From Labyrinthula sp. Ha (Eukaryota > Sar > Bigyra > Labyrinthulida > Labyrinthulaceae), in NCBI GenBank assembly GCA_015227615.1, contig JAALGZ010000070.1:59291-123290 (forward strand): a DNA stretch of 64,000 nucleotides. Direction: 5' to 3'. Made by a program: the position numbers and the translations under genes. Position 1 is the stretch's first letter; each line of letters starts with the position of its first letter. This document shows, piece after piece, positions 44,374 through 55,072 of the stretch. Under the pieces are notes generated by a model. The model did not search any database. It was not told the origin of the DNA and saw only the letters and a program-made list of their open reading frames with translations.

Positions 44374-44536
44374 TGTTGATAAATTGGTATATTTGAACTG
44401 AACTAAAATAATGAATTAGGAATAACAAAGTGCTCATTTCTATGGGTGCTTTATAATTATAAATATGTTGAGGAAATATCATATTGTAAAAGTAGGGATG
44501 CAAAAAAAAAGAATCTTAAAATAAAACCGTTGTATA
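44374..44536 (+). repeat. 5' LTR of element G (partial extent)
   Basis: It pairs with 51486-51644. The true right edge may lie further on, because the 3' copy is truncated. Confidence 0.65.
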
Positions 44537-44689
44537 AATTAAGAACTAAGAACTTGCGAATGAAGTGTTTATTTGAACTGAAAGAAAATTTTCCTCATTC
44601 CATACCCAGTAGAAAACTCCTAGATCATATTTACTTCTGGATTTGTTCTAATAACCGAGTATTGATCAATGTTCCCCAGAATTACAATA

Positions 44690-45640
44690 ATGTCGGGAAA
44701 CAACGAGAATACGACTACAAGCGATAATGTAGGAACTGGAACTGATAATAGACGAACTAGAACACTTAATTCAAACCAGATTAATACATTGCTCACACAT
44801 TTTGCTAATGTATTGAGGGAGGTAAGTCGCAATAACCGTTGAGATAAAGAGTATTGTATGGACTTAGAAATTGATAAATTAACCGACTTTTCAAAGCAGG
44901 GTTGCAAATTTTTTATTTCTCAATACAAACTTTTGAATGCGGTACAGCGAAAGAAGGTGAATCTAAAGCCTGAAGATAGAAATAACGCTGTCTAAACACT
45001 TGAAGCGATTCAATGCGACTAGGTGTAACAATGTGCTTATTAAGCATCTACAGGATATAGTGGACGAAGAGAAAATGAAAGAGCTAAAAGCTCCTGGCCA
45101 GATTATATTGGTTAATGTTAGATTAAACTTGGGAATTTTAGAAGAAAACGCAGTTAAATCAATGTCCAGTGAAATTAGAGAAATCCTTTAGTTGTTATGG
45201 AGAGAAGTGCACGTTTGAAAAAGAAAATATGCTCATCTATATTTAGGCTGTTACCTTGTTATATTTGTGTACGACAAGATATGTTGACAATCAAACTCTC
45301 ACTATGTAATTTAGACTTTAAAAAATTGGAAAAGTATATAATAAGCTGCATACCACCATATCATGTAAGGGAGAAGATGTAGAAGGGAAATCCGTATGAA
45401 AAATAGATAAGAAACAGGATAAGTGGGAGCAGATTTATTAAGAAAGAACTGAAAAAGAGTTGAGATAACAGAAGTTTAAGAAGATGTAAACTGTTTTAAT
45501 ATGAAGCAGCTTCCTAATTGTGGGACAGATGGAGGTAGTGGAAACCAAAACTCGTGTCCATCTTGGCATAGATATGGACACAAAGAAGATACTTGCTACG
45601 CGAAGAGAGACTTTGTTGCTGGAAGGTAACAAAATCCCAG
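44690..45640 (+). pseudogene. Gag of element G
   Basis: Starts at ATG 44690 (MSGNNENTTT) with two stops in the first 100 codons. YIISCIPPYHVREKM near 45335-45380 matches the conserved Gag segment of C and D. The knuckle region around 45545-45605 (SWHRYGHKEDTCY) keeps part of the C-x2-C-x4-H-x4-C pattern. Confidence 0.6.
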
Positions 45641-45815
45641 ATTACTCTTTATACCGCCGGAAAATGTAATTTCAAAGCGTTTAAAAAGATATAAGGAGAA
45701 GTTGAAATTAAAATCGCAGAGGAAATATCCGGGTGTAGGGCGGAAGATGCAGCAGGTGGAGAATGAAGAAACGGATGTGGATAATGAGATGTAAGAAATA
45801 GAGGAGCCAAAAACA

Positions 45816-46310
45816 ATGAAACTTGCCTTTGAAAATGTTCAGACAAATGAAAATGGAAAATTAACAATGGCAGGGAAGAAAGTCATACGAGGATATAAAC
45901 AAGATATGACATTGTTAAATGTGGATATAGCATCAGAGGAGATATGTGGAAAAAAGGAGAATACTTATGATGTTGTAGTGCGGAAGGGTGTTCAGCAGTT
46001 TGTGGTATGTGGATGCTTGAATTATGGTACCGATATGTCTGCCGCAGCGAGGAGCAGGTTTGAGAAATACTGCAGTCATTTGAGGAGGCTGAAAGAACCC
46101 ATTAGAGTCAAAGATGCAAATGGAGTCAAGTATCGGGTGACACATTCAGGTATGGTGAGGATAAAGATACGTTTTGAAGGTAAAAGGTGTATGATTTTGA
46201 AGAGGTGGAAGTTCTATTACTGAATGAACTAGAAGAATAAACAAATTTACTCATAGGAAATGATTTGTTGGGAAGACATGGATTAAGTCTACTTCAACTT
46301 TTAAAGGAGT
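45816..46310 (+). pseudogene. Aspartic protease of element G, active site degraded
   Basis: The frame aligns with the proteases of C and D through SAAARSRFEKYC, ANGVKYRVTHSG and, in the next frame, LLIGNDLLGRHG (about 46252-46290). At the catalytic position the expected LLDSG reads CLNYG, so the Asp is lost and the enzyme would be inactive. Confidence 0.55.
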
Positions 46311-46579
46311 GAGGTAATGATTGTAAGATCAGTGGTAATAAAAGTGGGTAGTAAGGTTATGATAAATTGGTCTGAGAAAAAAATCCGGGGAAAAAAGAAG
46401 AAGGGGATAAAGATTAGGGAAATGAATGTAAAGTGAGTAGGAATCGTCAGCGAAAAGAAATTGCCTATAATATTCAAAGCATATAAAGATAAAGTGATGG
46501 AGGATGAGTTGAACAGTGGGTAAAACTTGGAGACTTCCATTGAGGAAGATGTTTTGAGGCTAAAAAAGGTAATTAATAA

Positions 46580-47617
46580 AAAAACTGGGAGATACAAAAA
46601 AAAATATTGTTCGGGTTGGGGATTTGAGTCGACTGGGAGGGATATTTATGAGTAACGCGTGCGGGTTTGGAGATAACAAGAGCCCAACCCAAGTATTAAG
46701 GTTGAAACATATCAAATGCAGTGTGAATACTGAGAACGAAATGGTTGTATGTACAGCGAGACCGATGGGACCGGAGAAGGAAGAATTTCTTAGAAACAGA
46801 ATAAAATAAATACTGAAAACCGGGATTATTAAGCCAAATTGGAACCTGACGATATCCATGCAGCCTTTTAATTGTGTCCAAGTTTGAACCAAAGAAGTAC
46901 TGTTTTGTTGTAGATTTCCGGTCGTTGAATCATTACACCAGGAAAGCAGACTCTAGGCTTCTAGATATTAACAACCAGTTGTCTAAAATTAAAGAGACTA
47001 TATATTTTGGCCAGCATGAATTCTTTAGTGACTTCGACTACTTACCAACGCAGGAGGGCTTTAAACGTTTTTTTTTTACTTTTTGAACGTCGTGGATTTT
47101 TTGCTACAGTTTTAGGGGGAGAGGGGGTTCCGGGATGATGTAATACACCCTCTTTGTTTTCAAAAAGATTAATAATTGAAGTGTTGGAACCGTAGGAACT
47201 GCTTTGTAAAAATACTCTACAATAAAAGAATGGTAATATTTTATGGATAGCAATGATTAAAAAAAATTGTGCGGTTACAGAAAAGTTTCTGAAGCAATAC
47301 GAAAGCGATTGAGATTGAATATATCTAAACGTGATTTTCTGAAGAAGAAAGCTACCTTTTGCAGACATTTAGTAACGGATAAATGTCACAGGTTGGATAA
47401 GAAGTATGTGCCTGAACTTTTGGGGAGAAGGAAACCGAAATATGTGCATGAACTAACACAGTTTATTTTTATTGGGAACTTAATCACAGGAATTTTGCCA
47501 TATTTTGCGTGGTTGAGGTTTACGCTTACAGAAAATTATTTAATAGTGGAGAAGATAAAGGTGCTGGAAAGAAAGAAAAAATTCATCATTTGGACGAAAG
47601 AGATCAATGCGGCATAA
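46580..47617 (+). pseudogene. Reverse transcriptase of element G, broken
   Basis: Pieces include ARPMGPEKEEFLRNRI, KKYCFVVDFRSLNH and FFSDFDYLP, the site of the first catalytic Asp. The region 47090-47265, which should hold the catalytic Asp pair, is scrambled by frameshifts and no intact xDD is readable. The thumb region resumes at 47267-47617 (RLRLNISKRDF, YVHELTQFIF). Confidence 0.6.
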
Positions 47618-49330
47618 AGGGAGTCGGTGGAGAAGCTGAAAGAGTCGTTCACGGCAACATTAAAATATTTTGATGCGAAGTTGGATGTCATTTTATTTGT
47701 GGACACGTCAAAGAAACATTGGGCTTACTATATATGTCAAATGAAAGAAGAAATTGATGTGAAACAAACTATGAACATGCAGTTTAAAGTAATAGTAATA
47801 TCTAGTGTTAACTTTTTGGGCTCAACGCTGTATTGACAAATTTACTCAAAGGAGTTGTTCCCAGTGATTGCAACATCTCGGAAGTATGATTATTATCTAA
47901 AAGGAAACTTGGTCAAGAAAACTTTGTTTACAGATTACCAAGTCTTGGTGCATGTATTGAATCCTAACCTGTTTAAGAAAAAGGCTTAATCGGAGAGGTT
48001 GTGTCACTGGAGCGTAATTTTCCAGGATTCACAGCTGGAGGCCCATCACACTGATGAAGATTATAATGTGGCGGCTGACGCGTTAAATAGGCTGATATAT
48101 CCAGAAAGTACCAGAGACAAATAAGAGTTGCTTAATATGTATGCTTTAGAGGTGTCGATGGAAGAGGTCACATGCATGGATAATTTTTTGAAAGAGATAG
48201 ATAAGGTACATTTGAGTTGTCAAAGTCCGAATTGCGCGGAAATTTGGCCTGGGATGGATGAAGTTTATATGTTATGGCTACAAAAAAGGGACTTGGGTGG
48301 GATAATAATAGGGTTGCAGAAGCGTGAAGGAAATTGGTGGGAACCCCGTCGCTGATACCCTCAATATTGATGCACACACATTTGTGTTTTAACACTGGAG
48401 CTGCTGAGCTTGAAAAAAGAGTAATTTAGAAGGAACATGTACCTTTAGACAAGAAATTGGCTGGTCTTCTCATGGATGGATGGATTAGATTTAGAAGACA
48501 ATGTGTTCATGGCCAGTGGCCTACAAAGATAATGACAAGACCGTTCGATATAACGAGCTTAGAAAGAAGTTGCAGAGAGTTTAGATTGAGTGTTTTTTGT
48601 ATCTTAGTAAGAGAGAGGAATATATATTGACGATTATTGACTAATTGTCGATGTTAACGATGCTGAATAGATGTAAGAAGGCCAAGACGAGCGAGGTAGT
48701 TACACCTTTGTGAATTCTTCATTCTCACTACGAACCAGCTGGTGATTTTGTTTTGAATTCAGATAAGAGGTAACATTTTTTAAACCGAGTGGTTACTGAA
48801 TTTGTCAAGAAAAGTGGAGGATCACAGTAGTTTTCATGTTCCTACGCGACGTTTTCCAATAGCGCGGCTGAAGTTTAGAACAGGCAAACCTTAAAACATT
48901 TTCGGATGTTTATATCGGATTTGTCGCTGACCACAGAGAATTGGCTTATGCTACTGGATAAGGTGCAATATTATTTAAATTCTGTGTCAATGAGGTCTAG
49001 AGAGAATTTATCATCGTTTCAAATATTCTTAGGAAAATACCTCGGAAAGATGTGTTGGGAAGAACGGGAGTTTTGGATTTGAAGAAAAAGTAAGAAGAAA
49101 CGTTAGAGGAGCCGATGAAGAGGATTCAGAAGAATATTCTCAAGTATCTAGAGAAGGTATTGAGTTTTTGCAGCGAGCTATAGAGTATCAAAACGCATTA
49201 TATAATAAGCGATTTAAGTTTACACCGTTATGTTTCAGTTTAGGAGAGTTTGTATTGGTAAGCAAGGCAGTCAAACACAAAAAGTTGAGGCCTCAGTGGG
49301 TTGGACTATATATTGTAAAAAGGCAACTGA
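47618..49330 (+). pseudogene. RNase H and integrase of element G, broken
   Basis: RNase H: VILFVDTSKKHWAYYI (about 47690-47740), QFKVIVIS and NVAADALNRL (about 48065-48095). Integrase: remnants at 48440-49060, including a LTIID strand, VLNSDKR-HF (second Asp) and SAAEV-NRQTL (Glu region). The C-terminal LGEFVLVSK segment lies near 49240. Many stops are present. Confidence 0.55.
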
Positions 49331-50289
49331 ATGAGCATCTTTACAAAGATGCAAAAATTATGGGTCAAACTATGGAGGTGCATCCTCCTTGTCTTATCTT
49401 TTTTTTTTGCTCCAAGTGAGCTCCCTCAAAATCCTAGAACGAAGGTAACGTTTTTAAATGATAGCGGAAAATTGGAAGTGCAAAGGCTCCGTGGTATAAA
49501 AGAAGAAACAGGAGGTTTTTTGTTGCAAGTGGATTTGAGAGGTTTTGGAAATGAGACGGATTGGACATGGCAACTGCTTAGCATCATGATTGAAGATCTA
49601 CCTAAGTTGGTAATAAAGTATTTGGCAAAAGAAAAGATTTAGAAGACGAATGAAGCTAAGAGATATTTGAAAGTGACATATCCTAATGGATGGGCAAGGT
49701 AAAAAGTAAATATGTTGTGGTTGAGGTAAAGAAAATGGAATTTGCACGAGTCAAGTATGACTTGGATGGCAAGCTGATAGAAGTTGATTGAAATACACAT
49801 CAGGCGCTATTGCTGAAAAATTTGGTGATGCACTTTAGATTTGCTAATTACAAAATGATTTTAAAGTATATGCCTCAGCACAATCACCAGCAGACATATA
49901 ATAAGCTTCAATCATGGATAAACATGCAAGCTATTGGTGACAATACTTATATTCGGTTGAATTTGGGTGTTGTTGGAAAGAAAAACAATAAATGGTTGGG
50001 AGAGCAATATAGAATAGAAAGGAGAATTAGCAATACTGTGGAATTGGATTTGCAAAAGTGGTGGACGCCATGAAATTTTTTTGGTATGCATGAGAGTTTG
50101 AGTAGCAAAATAAATTTGAATGTGCCAGTAGTAGTTCATGATTGGAACAATTTGGATCATATGAAAGCGAGATTAAGGATGATGGTGAAAGTGTTAAAAG
50201 GATGGAAAGAGAAGTGTAGAATGTATCCTGAATTGAGTAGTGATTCTGCTGCGGAGCTAGAGATGTTGAGAACGCGAGTTCTCGATTAG
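49331..50289 (+). pseudogene. Chromodomain and SANT-like region of element G
   Basis: The frame 49331-49642 ends with a chromodomain-like segment (KLEVQRLRGIK, LLQVDLRGFGNETDWTW, EDLPKLVIKYL). The frame 49810-50073 carries HNHQQTYNKLQSW, corresponding to SKQQIYN of C, and a RLNLGVVGKKNNKW segment. The next frame to 50289 ends in phase with the methyltransferase frame. Confidence 0.55.
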
Positions 50290-51061
50290 ATGAAACAGAG
50301 CAGCTTGATAACGGAGGATATGGAGAAATTTGATAGAATATACGAATTGATAAGGAAGGGGCAGATATTAATTGAGGATATGTCATGTCAAGTAGCTGGA
50401 ATAAGAATTGGAGATGGGGTTTACAATAATACAATCTTATTAAAGACAAGAAGGGTAAGAGTTTATAAGTGCGCAGTATCTGCAGGTTCGGTGAGCATTA
50501 AGAGGGATATGTTTCAATTGTTGAATGATTACAAAGGGGCAGCTTTTGATGTAATTATGCTAGATCCGCCATATTAGTTTTGTAAAGTAAATCCTACAAG
50601 GGGTCCGGCGGATAACGTCAATCAACTGGAAGATAGAAAATTGTTAGAGTTGAATTTTTAAAAGGCTAAAAGGAACACGTTGATTTTTATTTGGACATTT
50701 TGGGGCAAGAGAGACATCATATTCCAATATTTGGAGAAATGGGGGGTTGAAATATATAAATCATGTACTATGGATGAAGACTAAGCGTAATGGGAATGTG
50801 GGTTCTATGTTAGCAAATATCACATTACAGGGTGTAAAAGAATTGTTCATATGTGAAAAAGGTGAGTTACCCGTGAATTTGAAGAAAGGTAACTTTGGTA
50901 AAGAAATTTTAATGGCTCCTAGTACATGGACTTTTAGAAAGCCTAAAGAAATATATGAGCTGATTGAGGGGTGTTTCAATGCCAAGGTACAATATTTAGT
51001 TCTGTTGTGCAGGAAAAACATTTTGCGGAAAGGATGGATGTCAGTAGGAGATGAATTATAA
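50290..51061 (+). pseudogene. MT-A70-type methyltransferase domain of element G
   Basis: The frame 50290-50577 leads to AAFDVIMLDPPY (motif at 50563-50574), immediately followed by a TAG. Broken sequence follows. The frame 50747-51061 carries VLWMKTKRNG, ITLQGVKELFICEKG and FRKPKEIYELIEG, all MT-A70 features. DPPY is retained, but the chain is cut right after it. Confidence 0.65.
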
Positions 51062-51485
51062 TGTACTTGAAATAAACATGATGTGATAAATTGAGATAGA
51101 ATTGAAAGTTGATTTGATTTGATTTGGAATTTTGAACTTGGAGCTTGAGAGTTTATATTGAACTTGGACCTTCAAAATTTGTATTGAACTTGCTCCTTGA
51201 AAATTTGTATTGAACTTGGAACTTTGAAAAATTGTGTTGAAGTTTAGAACTTAAGGATTTGTGTTTGAATACGGAGTTTGAGGATTTATGTTAAACTTGG
51301 AATTTGAAACATGAAATTTGTTTAACTTGGAACTGGAGAGTTGGTGTTAGGATTATTTGCTGTGCAAGTAAAATATCGTGGGTTTTTTATGTTGGGGAAA
51401 GCGTTTGTGGTGAGATTGGAGATGATAGGAAGAAAGGAAGACTGAGATAAGAATGAAAATGAGACTTTGTTAAGAGGCAATCTCA
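51062..51485. other. 3' untranslated region of element G, with degenerate short repeats
   Basis: Non-coding and AT-rich. Between about 51120 and 51340 there is a loose repetition of TTGAACTTGGA-type blocks every 25-40 bp. No gene is seen. Confidence 0.5.
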
Positions 51486-51644
51486 TGGATAAATTTCTAT
51501 ATTTGAACTGAACTGAAATAGTGATCTGGGATTAGCAAAGTGCTCATTTCAATGGGTACCTTATAATTAAAAATACATTGGGGTAATGCTATATTGTAAA
51601 AGTAGAGACGCAAAAAAAAATTTCTTAAATTGTGTCCGTTGTAC
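51486..51644 (+). repeat. 3' LTR of element G (cut by element H)
   Basis: It pairs with 44374-44536 and ends where the LTR of H begins (TATTGAGAG at 51645). Confidence 0.6.
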
Positions 51645-51872
51645 TATTGAGAGTTTCCGTCCAGTAAATATACTCTTCTCTAGACGCGGCCGAGTAGCAG
51701 TCGTGTAGAGGTAAATATAATAGGTAGAAATTTGTTCTTCTTTTTGTTACCCTTAATAACTTAAAAGTGTGTTCGCTGACTACTTATGTAAACCAATGAC
51801 GTGGCGCGGTGTAAATGTAAATAACGAAATATAAATAAGAGATATTCATAAAAAAGGTAGCAAACCGTAACA
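51645..51872 (-). repeat. Probable 3' LTR of element H
   Basis: Recognised by its ends (TGTTACGG ... CTCAATA on the coding strand) and the adjacent polypurine tract; no second copy is available for comparison. Confidence 0.55.
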
Positions 51873-51963
51873 TTGCCCCAATATCTCTGAAGTTAGAAAC
51901 CCACTTGGTTCCCAACAGTTAACCAGCCTTTTCTTAGGTTATTATTTCTCCCTATAACTCCCA

Positions 51964-52459
51964 TTAAACAGCATTATTATTGAAAACATTCTCAATTATC
52001 TGATAAAGTTCAACTGGTTTTTCTGAATTTCCTCTTCTCACTCCATAGAAAACTTCTTTACCTATAAATCTTCTTTCTAAAGCATCAGGAAACTGTCCTC
52101 TTAAACCAATTAATACTTCCTCAGTACAAGCTCCAGTAACATTTCCAAGCGTGGATAAAATTCTTCCATCTTCATTAACTTTAACCCAAATGAGTCTGCT
52201 TAAAAATTTTATCCCATTCTTTGCCATCCATTTAAGTACTAGCTCTCTTTTTTTAAATATAGTCCAAACAAACCACATATTATTTGGTGGTAATCCATTA
52301 ACATTCAAGTTTAAAATAGCAGCATCATCCAAAACATCGTATTCAACTTTAGGTCCTCTTACAGGATCAGAAGAAAAAAATCTTAAAAGGAAGGTCCACA
52401 ATTAAAACATCTGGCTTCTCTTCCTGGTTAAAAATAAAATCTTGAACATCCTTATTGAT
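51964..52459 (-). pseudogene. MT-A70-type methyltransferase domain of element H
   Basis: It continues in phase from the integrase-SANT frame after a TAA at 52460-52462. The catalytic position reads VDLPF (52385-52396) where C and G have DPPY. A frameshift in a T-run follows, then the frame 52401-51964 with FSSDPVRGP, MWFVWTI, LIWVKVN, CTEEVLIGLRG and GNSEKPVELYQIIE. Loss of the first Pro and the aromatic residue suggests an inactive enzyme. Confidence 0.68.
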
Positions 52460-55072
52460 TTATCTCGAACCACGTGGTCTTTTCCAAATATAAAACTCCA
52501 CGTTGAGTTCCTGATTAACCGCGTGAACCATATTGATTGTTTTGGAACACTTTAACTGGTATCCTCTAACGAAGACTTCGACTCCTTCAAATTCATTTTT
52601 AACAATAACTCTAAGTTCTTCGAAACCTTCTGAAACATCACGCAAACGTTTAGAATATCCTTTAATACACCACTTAATTTGTTGTCTAAACTCGGTCAAA
52701 TCACCATTGTAATCAGGATATTTATCCCAAACACCTTCATCAGCAATCACTTGAGAAACTTCAGAATATAACTGCTTCAATCCTTCAATTGAAAATACAT
52801 CGTATACCACAAGTTTTACCTTAAAGTTTTTGCTATTATTTTTTATATGTTGTTCAGCATATCTCCATACATTAAAAAATCTCTTCATGCACTTAGTTTT
52901 ATCATCGAGAGACTTCTTATTTTTTAAATAATATTTTCCAGCCTTTAAATTATTTCTTCTCACCACATCTAAATTAACTTTGAGACCATGCAAATGCTCT
53001 AGACTCTGTCTTCTTAAATACCTTTGGAGGCGATTGTAAATTTGTTGCTTGGATTTTCCAGGTAACCATTTTTTAAACTCAACAAAGTTTCCCATACCAA
53101 ACTTAGCAACTAAAACCTTTAAAGTATAAGCTTCAAACAAAGACCAGGAATATTGAATCATCATATCTTCAGCGGTATCTACTATTCTTTGGCTCAATAA
53201 CTTATGCACTAAATCCTCAAAAGTTTCACGGGCTTGCCCCATTCTAAATACACGGTTCAATTCTGATCTATATTTAGCTTCAGGGTATAATAACTTCAAA
53301 AACTGCACCAACTCTTTAACAAGATTATTATTTTTATTTTCATCCAAATATTTCAAAAGTATCAACGGCACATCTTCATACATTATAACTGCTGCTTCCC
53401 AAGTGTTTCTGTCATCATCGAATCCTCTCCACTTGACACTAACTAGAAATTCATTTTCTGTTGTTTTCCTCAAATCTACAATAGAATCAAATTCTAGTTT
53501 ACCTTTATCTAAAAAAACTACAGTAGTGTCTGGGGATGGTAAGAATGAACTTGGAGCAAATGGCACTAGTAAAGATGTATGCCTAATCTTCATATTTCCC
53601 ATTAAATCTTTAACTTCAAATAGGTGTTCTGAAATCTGCATCGTCAACTGGTAAGGTCCAGACCATCTAGGACGACTTTTGTCCTTTTGCATATTACCTA
53701 AACCTTTCTCCGACAACCAGACGTATTCACCTAAGTTAAATTGAATGGGGGTAAGTCTCTTTCCTCTTCTTTTGTTCGCAATATATCTGTATTCAAGTCC
53801 CTTTTTATATGTTATTTCTTGGTAGTCTGCTATTTTCTTACGTAAATATACGCTTCTCTGTTTCAAAAGATCTAAATCCTTCTCTCTCAGTTTCAAAAGA
53901 TCTAAATCCTTCTCTCTCAGTTTCAAATTACCAGATCCTATTGATGCAAGCTTCACTTCTTCACCATAAATAAGTTCAAAAGGAGACTTTTTGGGATATC
54001 CACGACAAGTAAGTGGGTTAGAGTTCAAGAACCCTTGGACTAAAGTTAAAATACGAGGCCATTGATCCTCTTTTAATCCAAACTCAGATACTAATGATCT
54101 TAAGTTCTTCAAAACAGACTTATTTTGAACTTCAACTGTTCCTGCTGTTTGACTAACATAGGCTGCAGTCATTTTATGTAACCCATTACTTTCTTTTAGA
54201 AACTTAGTTACAATTGTATTTACAAAGTGACTGCCCTGATCAGTTACTAGAAAAAACTCATCGGCAAGAATAAAATGTGAATGCCATCTCCAGAGAGCAT
54301 CTACAACCACTTCAGAGTTAGCAGTTTCTGCATAGGTTAGTAACGTCAACCTCGTCAAACTATCAATTAAAGTCAATACCCAACCATGGGTATTGATGTA
54401 TAAAAAGTCCGCATACAAAACTTTGCGAGCTTTATCTCCAAACTCGGTTATATTTAGGGGTCTTCTAACAATTAAAAATTTTTTCTGACAGTGCATACAC
54501 TGCTTTCTAAACCTAGTAATGGTTTTATTCAAAAGCTCTTTATCTTCAGCTTTAATAACATAATTCTTCACTATATAATTCCATTCGAATTTTCTTGCCC
54601 CATGATTAAAAACTAGATGAGCATGACAAACAGCTACTGGAATTAAACTTCTGGTTAAAACTATTTTTTCGTTTTCTTTTAGAACTTCAGTAAGTGAAGG
54701 AATATCTTTCTTCTGATATTTAAATACAAATAAATCATCCATAACTTGCCAATTACTAGCAGAAGGTTTAGCATCATGAACTGGATGTCTCATACTAATG
54801 TGGTAAGAATCAACGTTTTTCCAGTATTTAGCTTCATCCCAAGAGGAGTTTATACTAAGTATTTTACTTATTCTAGAAATATATTTTTCTTCTTCACTCT
54901 CTTCAATATAATCAGGGTTCATCCAGCGCGACAAACAGTCGGCTGGAATATTTTTATCCCCATCTAAATGGAAAACTTTTAATCCTATGCTCATGAAGTC
55001 TACACTCCATCTCCCCAAACGACTAGCATAAGCTTTCGTTTTAACTTCCTTAGGTTCAATGATTCCAACCAA
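52460..55072 (-). CDS. RNase H C-terminus, integrase, chromodomain and SANT-like polyprotein segment of element H
   Basis: An 870-residue uninterrupted frame. Near the N-terminus NIPADCLSRWMNP closes RNase H. Integrase has CHAHLVFNHGARK and CMHCQK (HHCC), VLYADFLYI, LVTDQGSHF and GTVEVQNK (D, D, E), all intact. FNLGEYVWLSEKG precedes the chromodomain, which reads KLEFDSIVDLR and VSVKWRGFDDDRNTWEA. The SANT-like part has KFGMGNFVEFKK and SKQQIYNRLQRYLRRQSLE. A 10-residue block, LREKDLDLLK, is duplicated in the integrase C-terminal linker. A domain this intact downstream of a defective RT could act in trans. The frame is part of Pol and has no obvious start of its own. Confidence 0.82.
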   Translation of the reverse strand: MVGIIEPKEVKTKAYASRLGRWSVDFMSIGLKVFHLDGDKNIPADCLSRWMNPDYIEESEEEKYISRISKILSINSSWDEAKYWKNVDSYHISMRHPVHDAKPSASNWQVMDDLFVFKYQKKDIPSLTEVLKENEKIVLTRSLIPVAVCHAHLVFNHGARKFEWNYIVKNYVIKAEDKELLNKTITRFRKQCMHCQKKFLIVRRPLNITEFGDKARKVLYADFLYINTHGWVLTLIDSLTRLTLLTYAETANSEVVVDALWRWHSHFILADEFFLVTDQGSHFVNTIVTKFLKESNGLHKMTAAYVSQTAGTVEVQNKSVLKNLRSLVSEFGLKEDQWPRILTLVQGFLNSNPLTCRGYPKKSPFELIYGEEVKLASIGSGNLKLREKDLDLLKLREKDLDLLKQRSVYLRKKIADYQEITYKKGLEYRYIANKRRGKRLTPIQFNLGEYVWLSEKGLGNMQKDKSRPRWSGPYQLTMQISEHLFEVKDLMGNMKIRHTSLLVPFAPSSFLPSPDTTVVFLDKGKLEFDSIVDLRKTTENEFLVSVKWRGFDDDRNTWEAAVIMYEDVPLILLKYLDENKNNNLVKELVQFLKLLYPEAKYRSELNRVFRMGQARETFEDLVHKLLSQRIVDTAEDMMIQYSWSLFEAYTLKVLVAKFGMGNFVEFKKWLPGKSKQQIYNRLQRYLRRQSLEHLHGLKVNLDVVRRNNLKAGKYYLKNKKSLDDKTKCMKRFFNVWRYAEQHIKNNSKNFKVKLVVYDVFSIEGLKQLYSEVSQVIADEGVWDKYPDYNGDLTEFRQQIKWCIKGYSKRLRDVSEGFEELRVIVKNEFEGVEVFVRGYQLKCSKTINMVHAVNQELNVEFYIWKRPRGSR
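53861..53920. repeat. 30-bp exact tandem duplication within integrase linker of H
   Basis: Two adjacent 30-bp units (53861-53890 and 53891-53920) encode the same 10 residues twice without changing frame. This block is not seen in the other copies. Confidence 0.85.

Larger units (their letters stand above)
44374..51644 (+). mobile_element. Ty3/Gypsy-like element G with MT-A70 domain, heavily decayed
   Basis: Its direct repeats at about 44374-44536 and 51486-51644 are similar over some 160 bp and are taken as LTRs; the 3' copy is cut by the 3' LTR of element H. All domains of the family follow in the C-type order (Gag, protease, RT, RNase H, integrase, chromodomain, SANT-like, MT-A70), but nearly every frame is broken, making this the oldest-looking copy. 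The 5' end abuts the outer TIR of F-right. Confidence 0.75.
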
